A stretch of 55,740 bases of DNA from CAZTDD01 sp964612675 (GTDB lineage: Bacteria > Hinthialibacterota > Hinthialibacteria > Hinthialibacterales > JAKPRU01): the NCBI GenBank assembly GCA_964612675.1, contig CAZTDD010000033.1, positions 1 to 55,740 of the forward strand, given 5' to 3'. Below the pieces are notes generated by a model. It searched no databases. It had not been told where the DNA came from and worked only from the letters and a program-made list of their open reading frames with translations. Below are positions 1-7,400 of this stretch, in pieces. Position 1 is the stretch's first letter. Every line of letters begins with the position of its first letter. The position numbers and the translations under genes are program-made.

Positions 1-7
1 CAGTCAT

Positions 8-55
8 GTTTTCTTCCTCAAGTCACCGGCTCCGACGGTTCGGGGCTCGCGATGA
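8..55. repeat. Dispersed repeat, copy 1
   Basis: A stretch of about 48 bases (GTTTTCTTCCTCAA, then TCACCGGC, then GGGGCTCGCGATGA) recurs nearly unchanged at 14164-14211. This copy overlaps the 3' end of the dipeptide epimerase gene and supplies its stop codon at 23-25. Confidence 0.8.
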
Positions 56-1063
56 AACGCCCATTCCGGGACGATTCTGAAAACAGATTCGCCCCTTTTC
101 GAAATCTACTCCATCGAATGGGTCTTCTGCAAGGAGGGTAGCGCCGTCCAAATCGACGTAATCGACAAGCGGGGCGATGTGTGCCGCCGCCGAAATCCCG
201 AGCGAGCTCTCCACCATACAGCCGACCATAACCTGGAGACCGCGCTCCCTGGCGATAGAGATCATCCTTCTCGCCTCCAGCAGCCCGCCGCATTTCGCGA
301 GCTTGATATTAATTCCATCGCACTCCGCCGACGTCGCCGGGATGTCGCTGCTGTTTTGGATGCTTTCGTCCAGAATGAGCGGAATGCGGCCCCCGTTCTT
401 TCGGCAAATCATTCGCATTCCTTCCACGTCGCTGCATGGCAGCGGCTGTTCCACCAGATCCACATTCCAGTCCGGCAACCGTTCCAACCACCAGAGGGCC
501 GTCTCCCGATCCCATCCTTCGTTGGCATCGACACGAAGGGTTTTATCGGTCGCCTTTCTGATCGCTTCCAAACATGCTATATCGTCTTTCGATCCCAATT
601 TGATCTTCAAAATCGGAAACGATTCACCGTCCTCGATTTTTTGTACCATGCGCTCCGGTGTGTCCAGGCCGATTGTGAACGAACTTGGCGGCGCGTTCTC
701 TTCACGCAAATTCCACAATTGCCACAATGGCTTCCCTTGAGCGGCAGCCCACGCATTGTGAATCGCCATATCGACAGCGGCCAACACCGGCGAAGGTCCG
801 TGAAACGCTTCCGATATGTGGGAAATCGCTTCTTCCGGGGCCTCCCTGAAAAACTCGGGTACCCGTATCGACTCTGCGGCCTGTTGAAGCAAATCCGCAG
901 TATGACCGTGATAGGAAACCGGTGCGGCTTCCCCGAGGCTGTCGCCCACGGAAACGAAGACGTTTTCGACGCTGACTCGTGTACCCCGCGAGATACCAAA
1001 CGGGTGTTTCAGCCGTAATTGCCGCCGTGAGACCTTTAATCGATCGGAGTGGGGTCCTTTCAT
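23..1063 (-). CDS. Dipeptide epimerase, enolase superfamily (L-Ala-D/L-Glu epimerase type)
   Basis: Likely interconverts L-Ala-L-Glu and L-Ala-D-Glu or a related dipeptide in murein-peptide recycling in the cytoplasm. The 346 residues carry the whole set expected of this enolase subgroup: the KIK acid/base lysines, metal ligands in VDANEGWD, VEQPLP and LDES, the opposite-face lysine in NIKLAKCGG, and the late VDLDGATLL segment whose DxD binds the dipeptide amino group in Ala-Glu epimerases. I start at ATG 1063; the open frame runs further upstream, but that part has no family resemblance and overlaps the opposite gene. No strong ribosome site is visible, and a GTG four codons upstream is an alternative. 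The last 15 or so codons and the stop lie inside a dispersed repeat also present near 14.2 kb, so the tail is repeat-derived. Substrate specificity is inferred. Confidence 0.88.
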   Translation of the reverse strand: MKGPHSDRLKVSRRQLRLKHPFGISRGTRVSVENVFVSVGDSLGEAAPVSYHGHTADLLQQAAESIRVPEFFREAPEEAISHISEAFHGPSPVLAAVDMAIHNAWAAAQGKPLWQLWNLREENAPPSSFTIGLDTPERMVQKIEDGESFPILKIKLGSKDDIACLEAIRKATDKTLRVDANEGWDRETALWWLERLPDWNVDLVEQPLPCSDVEGMRMICRKNGGRIPLILDESIQNSSDIPATSAECDGINIKLAKCGGLLEARRMISIARERGLQVMVGCMVESSLGISAAAHIAPLVDYVDLDGATLLAEDPFDGVDFEKGRICFQNRPGMGVSSRAPNRRSR

Positions 1064-1129
1064 ATGTTCATTCACCGCGAAATATGTTAAGATTTTTACA
1101 GCACTTACTCGTGAAATCGAGGTCGAATC

Positions 1130-1876
1130 GTGCCGAAACTTCAAGCCAAAGTACTCTTCGATCGCGGTCTTGTACAGTTTCACAAGAAACAACCCGACAA
1201 GGCGGCGGAACTTTTCCGGGAAGCGATTCTCGAAGATCCCAATTACCCGGAGGCGTTGTATAACCTCGCGTGTTGCTACGCAATGCTCGGGGATGCCGAC
1301 GAAGCCATTGTATACCTCGACCGATCGATCAAACTGAACCTTCAGTGTCTGGACTGGGCAAAAGAGGATCATGAATTCGATTCGATTCGTCAGGAAGAGG
1401 CTTTCCAGAAATGTCTTGAGAGCAACGACCCGTTCCGGCCCGCCGAACCCGATCAACCCGACCCCTCCGAGGATGACATGTCCGGTGAAGAGGAAGGGTT
1501 TGAAGAAATGGATCCGGGCAACCTCGATCAACTAGGCGAAAGTCAAAGAAGCGCGGGATCGGATACCTCCTCGGACGAATTGCCACCGTGTCCGCAGTGC
1601 GGTGCGCTGGTGGAAAAAATGAGGGTCTTGCGCTATAACCCGTTGGTCTCTGTTGGAATTATCGTGATCGGCATCGTCATTACTATCATGTTGTCCTGGC
1701 TTCAATACGTTTACTCTCTAGTCGGTATTGCGCTCGTGGCCAGGGGACTCTGGATGTTCACTCGAATGGATCACACGCGGGTGTGTCAAAACTGCGGCGC
1801 GAGAGGGGAGGCCGCAGGCGAACCGCCTCCGGATGATGACACCGGGGCGGGGAATCTGCACAATCAACCGGCATAG
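1130..1876 (+). CDS. TPR protein with zinc-ribbon halves flanking two membrane segments
   Basis: The function is unknown; it is probably a membrane-anchored scaffold. Residues about 8-75 form two TPR units (pattern LFDRGLVQFHKKQPDKAAEL followed by YPEALYNLACCYAMLGDADEAI). A third unit looks degenerate and ends in LDWAKEDHEFDSIR, the usual ending of TPR-end repeats. An acidic linker follows. Then come a CPQCG pair, a hydrophobic stretch of about 35 residues that could form two short membrane helices, and a CQNCG pair. The two CxxC pairs could close one zinc site across the membrane hairpin. The start is GTG 1130, preceded by a GAGG ribosome site. The gene diverges from the epimerase with only 66 bases between starts. 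Confidence 0.75.
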   Translation: MPKLQAKVLFDRGLVQFHKKQPDKAAELFREAILEDPNYPEALYNLACCYAMLGDADEAIVYLDRSIKLNLQCLDWAKEDHEFDSIRQEEAFQKCLESNDPFRPAEPDQPDPSEDDMSGEEEGFEEMDPGNLDQLGESQRSAGSDTSSDELPPCPQCGALVEKMRVLRYNPLVSVGIIVIGIVITIMLSWLQYVYSLVGIALVARGLWMFTRMDHTRVCQNCGARGEAAGEPPPDDDTGAGNLHNQPA

Positions 1877-1970
1877 TCTCTTCCAGACATTCCAACTCGG
1901 AAGTAGGTTAACTCCGGTCCTCCATTTATGACGTGGAGTGGATTGTCCAGCGATTCTTTCGGCCTAAAGG

Positions 1971-2681
1971 ATGTCAGTTCGATTTACTATGGATCCGCAT
2001 GACACGTTGATCAGAACGAATAGTCGCCGCTACTCGATTGTAGAAAGATCGCTGGATCTATTTCGGATCAATCGTTTTTTTCTCCGTCGTGGGAAGAAGG
2101 CCGCCGTCGCGACGAGCAGCGACATCATCACCAGTCCCGCTCATTCCAAAGTCGCTTGGGTGGGTGCGGTCCGAGCGGGTGAGATTTTCCCCGCCAAACC
2201 GGTGCTTAATCGAAAACACTATTGGACCTTGAATCATATCCTGTGGGATGAGACTACGAGTGCGTTGTTCGACGGTGGTTTCCTGTTCAACCTCTATCTT
2301 TCTCCTTTGAATCTACATTACATTATCGCCCCCGCGACCTGCACCGTCGAGATGGTTCGTCGATGTCCGGGACGATGTTGGCCGATTCTCTTCTGGCAAT
2401 TGGGAGAAGTGGAGAACGAACGGGTGGTTATCCTGCTTCGGTTCGATAACGGACGACGAATGGTCATGGCCTTGGTCGGTTCGTTTTTTGTCAGCGGTAT
2501 CGTTTTTTTGCCCGAACCCGGCGATGTTATCGAGAAGGGCGAAACGATCGGTGGATTCAAACTGGGCTCAACCGTTTTTCTGGCAACGGAACGGGACTTG
2601 GCGACACCGCTTGTACAGGCAGGGGACGAGTTGCTGCTGGGAGAACCGGTGGCTCGATTCGCGACCTCACCCGGGCGGTGA
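1971..2681 (+). CDS. Phosphatidylserine decarboxylase-like protein
   Basis: Resembles the short, non-E.-coli type of phosphatidylserine/archaetidylserine decarboxylase, which makes phosphatidylethanolamine from phosphatidylserine at the membrane. Visible landmarks are LSPLNLHYIIAP (the LSP-x-x-x-H region, H116), VENERVVILLRF (the conserved ENER), GDVIEKGETIGGFKLGSTV with the G-S-T self-cleavage site (S200, the future pyruvoyl residue), and length 236. The usual Arg after the catalytic-region His is absent and the N-terminal 40 residues are basic and unlike the family. The start is uncertain: ATG 1971 has no good ribosome site and ATG 1989 is possible. It converges with the next gene with 12 bases between. 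Activity is inferred, not shown. Confidence 0.68.
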   Translation: MSVRFTMDPHDTLIRTNSRRYSIVERSLDLFRINRFFLRRGKKAAVATSSDIITSPAHSKVAWVGAVRAGEIFPAKPVLNRKHYWTLNHILWDETTSALFDGGFLFNLYLSPLNLHYIIAPATCTVEMVRRCPGRCWPILFWQLGEVENERVVILLRFDNGRRMVMALVGSFFVSGIVFLPEPGDVIEKGETIGGFKLGSTVFLATERDLATPLVQAGDELLLGEPVARFATSPGR

Positions 2682-2693
2682 TTCTTCTCTCAT

Positions 2694-4373
2694 TCAACGC
2701 AGCAACGGCTGTTGGGAGGCATTCGAAACGAAAAAATCATAGGCCGCGTCTTTTTGTTCCTCGGTGGCTTGTTTCGAATTCCAGAGTATATCGGTTTCGC
2801 TGAAATCCACGACGGAGATGAGAGTCCTGTCCAATCCGCTCGGCGGGAAGAAACGTGTTTCTGCGAGCGCCATCTCGTCCTCGTAGGTCAGTTCTACCGC
2901 GATGGGCAGAATCAGAACATAACGCCCCAGCTTGTTGAGGGGACCTTCATTCTGCTCGAAAACTTCACGCAGAATCTCATTCCGGCGCGATCCTCCAAGT
3001 CCGTCCAGCAAACTCTGCAGGGCCTCTTGGAGTTTTTCGGCGTTTTCTTTTCGGATGTCGAATCCCAGGGGGCTGTTGGTCTCTTCCGACTCTTCACGGT
3101 CGAGTTGTTCGATAACGAGCTTGGGAAGAGCAAACGGTCCAAGGTCGTGGTTATAGCGGTCGACCGCCTGGTTCGCGACAACAGGCCGATTGCCCAGCAC
3201 GACGATCCGTTGCGGAAAGATCTCGTGTTCCCGGAACACGTTCTTTAATTCCTCAACAGAAAGGGCTTTCACGTCCACAGAGGCGATCAGATTCCGAAAG
3301 GGCTCTCCACTTTTCAGAAAGATCCTCTGAAAATGAACGAGCGTTTTGCGATCGAACGTTTCGCTGGCATTGACGCCGGCTTTGTAGATCGCCTCATCCC
3401 ACTGCTCGCCCGCAGAAGACAGGGTTTGGAGTTTGCGCCGGTTGTTCGTGATTTCCAGATATTCCTGGATGATCTCATGAATCCGTTTCTGGGTCCGTTC
3501 GACTAGTGCAGGCCGCGAACCGCGCATGTGGCGCGCTTCGGGTTTCATTAGGTTGCTCTTCTTGACGGCCTTCTCGAACGCTTGAAGCCACGAATAGAAG
3601 AAATTGACATCTTGCGCGTAGCGCTCCTGAGGTGTGAGACATTCATGACGCAATACACGTTCTGTTTCATCGACCGCGTCGAGTTCATGCACCAATTTCG
3701 CAACTCGAACAAGGAAGCGGCGGGCGCTTTGTTCGGCCGAGGCGTCCACTTCTCGACGGTGTGTTTCGGCGATCTTCTCGACCCACGTAATCGCGCGATC
3801 GATCGCTTTCTGCAGGTTCTCTGTCCGGCGCTTGGTCCGCACGTCAAAATCCACCGATTGACCGCCCCCAGATCGGATTTCGTCGTCTCGGTTGTAAAAT
3901 GCTTGATTGACTTCTTTGACGAAGATCTTTTCCGCATACATTTCCGGCAGATAAATGCCGTGTTTATCGAATACTTTCCGAACAAACGAGACCACGGATT
4001 CGCCGGGCGGAAGACGTTTGTTGAGCAGATGATCGAGCGGGGTCGCACCAGGCGGCGGAAGAGTGTGGTTGTCCGGAAACAGCTCGCGGATGATGCCCGA
4101 TAGGCGAGGGTCGCGAATAGAGGCACGCAAGTCCTTCTTTTGCGATGAAAGGTTTTTGGAGAGAAGACGCGACAGACCGGGAGCCAGCCCGGCTATCAGC
4201 AGAAGTATCCCCAGTCCCCCCATCCCGAAGATAATGTACTTCGTATCGGCGGCCGAGGCCGGAAGAGGGATCACGGTTATAATGATCGACGCACGTGCGG
4301 CAGCTGCCCAAATACGCGTAACTTGCTCGCCGTCCGAACTCGCACGACAATCGGTCCTTCCAGGGTGAGCCAT
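2694..4373 (-). CDS. Membrane-anchored protein of unknown function
   Basis: I do not recognise this family. The 559 residues begin with about 25 polar residues, then a hydrophobic stretch (RASIIITVIPLPASAA), then a second helix (IIFGMGGLGILLLIAGLAPG), which looks like a signal peptide or first helix plus one anchor. The remaining 480 residues are soluble, charged and mainly helical, with no catalytic motif I can name. ATG 4373 follows a good ribosome site (AAAGGGG). The downstream large beta-helix gene is transcribed in the same direction and lies upstream of it, so the two could share a transcript across the 102-base gap. The size and a largely helical extramembrane part suggest a structural or sensory envelope protein; that is a guess. 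Confidence 0.7.
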   Translation of the reverse strand: MAHPGRTDCRASSDGEQVTRIWAAAARASIIITVIPLPASAADTKYIIFGMGGLGILLLIAGLAPGLSRLLSKNLSSQKKDLRASIRDPRLSGIIRELFPDNHTLPPPGATPLDHLLNKRLPPGESVVSFVRKVFDKHGIYLPEMYAEKIFVKEVNQAFYNRDDEIRSGGGQSVDFDVRTKRRTENLQKAIDRAITWVEKIAETHRREVDASAEQSARRFLVRVAKLVHELDAVDETERVLRHECLTPQERYAQDVNFFYSWLQAFEKAVKKSNLMKPEARHMRGSRPALVERTQKRIHEIIQEYLEITNNRRKLQTLSSAGEQWDEAIYKAGVNASETFDRKTLVHFQRIFLKSGEPFRNLIASVDVKALSVEELKNVFREHEIFPQRIVVLGNRPVVANQAVDRYNHDLGPFALPKLVIEQLDREESEETNSPLGFDIRKENAEKLQEALQSLLDGLGGSRRNEILREVFEQNEGPLNKLGRYVLILPIAVELTYEDEMALAETRFFPPSGLDRTLISVVDFSETDILWNSKQATEEQKDAAYDFFVSNASQQPLLR

Positions 4374-4475
4374 GGCACACCCCTTTCCCGCTGTTAGTCT
4401 TCACCCAATCGCAATAGATTCGAAGCTATAACTCCGCCGCGGTTCGCTGACTCGGTTTTGTTGGCTCCTTCCCGG

Positions 4476-7400
4476 TCAGCGGGCTTTCTCCAGCGACAGG
4501 TTATCGATCATTGTAGAGGAAGCAACACCCGGTCCGCCATTCTGGACCACCGTCAAAATCGGGAACGTTGGATTTGGCCGGATGAATTGTCCTCCGACAA
4601 CGAGCCGTTTCCAATCGGACGCACCCGTGGGCAGGGTATCATTCGCGACGAACAACCCCATTGTCGCGTAACCGTTGGTTACGACCATTCCGGTCGTTCC
4701 GCCTTGACCGAATACAGAACGCGCTTCCACCGAAGCCAACAAAATATGCGGGAAAGAATCCTGCAATGTTGTGGCGAACACCCCAAGATTGGCGGCCTTG
4801 TCTTTGGGGAATAAGGTCAACTGATACGCATTGTTGGCGACGCTCCTTGGGACCAGGGCCACGGAACCGGTGTTGCCCAAAGGATTGATGACAACCTGCG
4901 ACAGGTTCTGATCGAATGACCCGTCTGCGTCCATCTTGACCGGTATGCGCTGGAACGCCGGCAGCGGAACGATTTCAATATTATCGAAGTAGACCGACAC
5001 CGGTTTTGCCGTTCCGTGCGGCACGACCGATTGCAGAGCCAACTGAACCTCGTTGGATGGTGGATCGTAAACCAGCAGGAGTGTCCGATACGATCCGATC
5101 GGTAGGTCGACGCTGGCGGCAGTGAAATAGGCCATCTGACCGTCAAGCGGTGAATTCAATGCGGCGATGGCAATCTCGGCACCTGGACGACTTGCCATCG
5201 CTTCCACACGAATCAGCACAGGGCCTTCGCCAACAGCAATGGGCTCGGTACGGATCAATAGCGCTCCCTGTCCCGGATTGCTCTCGATCATCGCTCCGTC
5301 ACCGGTGACCGACATTCCGGCTGGGATCGAGCCGATATCGACTGCTGCGGGCGCGTACCCGTTGGGGGTTCCCAGCGCCCACTTGGGTGCGCTCACAGTT
5401 TCGCCTTCGAAGTCGACATAGCCGTACTTCCCGTCCATTGGCGTGGCCGTCGGTGCCGTCTTCGGCGTCGGTGTCGGGGTAAACGTGAACGTTGACGTCG
5501 GTTCCGGAGTCGGCGTGTTGGTCGGAGACGGCGTCTGCGTAGGCGTGTTCGTGGGTGGCAACGGTGTCTCTGTTGGAGTCAACGTCGGAGTCTGGGTTGG
5601 TGTCCACGTCTGTGTGGGCGTGTAGGTCGGTGTATCTGTCGGTGCCTCCGTTGGGGTCGGTGTAGACGTTGCGGTGTGTGTCAACGTCGGAGTGGGAGAC
5701 AGTGTCGGCGTAGGTGTCATCGACGCGGTCGGTGTAGGCGACTCGGTTGGAGTCGGTGGAAGAGTCGGTGTGTGTGTCGAGGTTGGAGTCGACGTTGGTG
5801 TGTCCGTGGGTATCACGATTGGTGTCGCTGTTGGTGTATCTGTCGGCGCCGGTGTATTCGTCGGAGTAGGAGTCGGTGACAGCGTTTCCGTTGGCGTAAC
5901 CGTCGGTGTATCCGTGAACGTGGGCGTCGGCGGAATAGGCGTCGGCGATGACGTAGGAGTCTGTGACGGCGTCTGGGTAGGTGTTGGAGTATGTGTAGGC
6001 GTCATGCCCGGCGTGAAAGGATTCTCCGAGAGAGGATTCGACCAATCGATGAAGTCGCTGACACGATCGCCGGTACTGTCGGGATTCGACAAGCCTAGGC
6101 TGTCGTTAAAACGCTCCGCCACTTTTACGTTCGTATCGAGAGGGCCTGTGGGATCGCCCCAGTAATTTTCACGAGCATCGATAACGAACAGATTGCTGGT
6201 TGTCCGTGCGCCCCAATCGTTGTTCACGATCGCACAATTTCGGATTACAGGATCCGACTGATCGGTAACAAAAATACCGTCTTTCCGTAGATTCTGAGTA
6301 ATCAAACAATCGGCTATCGTGGGAGAGGAGGCGAATCCTTCGACGCGAATACCTTCCGAGAAGCTGTTGGATATCTCGCACTGAACAACCGAGGGTGCGC
6401 ATTTTACAATTCGGATCGTACCCCGGTCGACGCTTCCCGCGCCCACTTCATTTCCACCGTATCGGAAAACGCATCGTTGAAGCAACGATAGATTCGAACT
6501 GCCTTCGGTAAACTCGATCCGATTCCAGTCCCCGAGTATGGGGCCTCTGTAGGAAGGCGTATCGTTATCATTGTTTGTGTCACCGAATATCGAATCGTCA
6601 TACAGCGAAGTGAAATTGATCCACTTGTCCGGTTCTCCAACCGCTCGCAGTGAATCGCGAACGACGAAAGTGCTGCCAAAGGCCATTTTCACGGTTACGC
6701 CGGGTGTGAGGGTCAGTGTCACCGGTGAGGTTGTCGGGTCGGTATCGCCTATGGTCAGCGTTACTCCATCCATGACATAAGGGAGCTGGGTAACCGACCA
6801 TGTACCGCTCTTCACGATGGACCCCGCGTTGACCGATATGCCGTTGATGCCGTTTTCCCATGCGGCAACGTTCTGGATGTCGATAAAAGAGGACGCGTTG
6901 ATATCGGCAACTGGGCCTTGATTGCCGTGAATGAGACACGAGTCGAGACGCGGAGACGCGGTCCCCGAGACGCGGATGGCGGCATCCGCGTTTTTTGCAA
7001 TTTTGGTGCGGCTTATGCGGTTGGTTGAAGTGCCCGCGACGCGAACAGCTTCAGAGTAGCTGTTGGTCAGCGTACAGTCTTCGACTAACGGACCGGCTCC
7101 CTGGACTTGCGTAAGGAGCATCCCCTTGCTTTCACTCTCATTCGGAACGTTCTTTCCTCCATAACGAAACACACAGTGCTTCATCTGAGACGTTGAACTT
7201 GCATCTTCAGAGAACTCGAGCCGGTTCCAGTCACCGGCTTCCGGAGCGCTCGCAGAGCCGTCTCCGTTCGAGTCGTCCATCACGGTATCGTCCCGCAGGG
7301 AAGTGAATACAATCGGCTGTTCCACTGTGCCTATTGCTGTCAGGACGTCCTCCACCAGGATCTGAGCGCCACCGAACATTTTGAACACCGTCCCCGGCTG

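Noticed and set aside
23..1531. Long reading of the epimerase gene from 1531
   Set aside because: The first 156 residues have no family resemblance and overlap the well-supported TPR gene on the opposite strand.
5443..6165. Plus-strand Val-Gly-rich open frames
   Set aside because: They are shadows of the Thr-Pro linker repeat on the minus strand.
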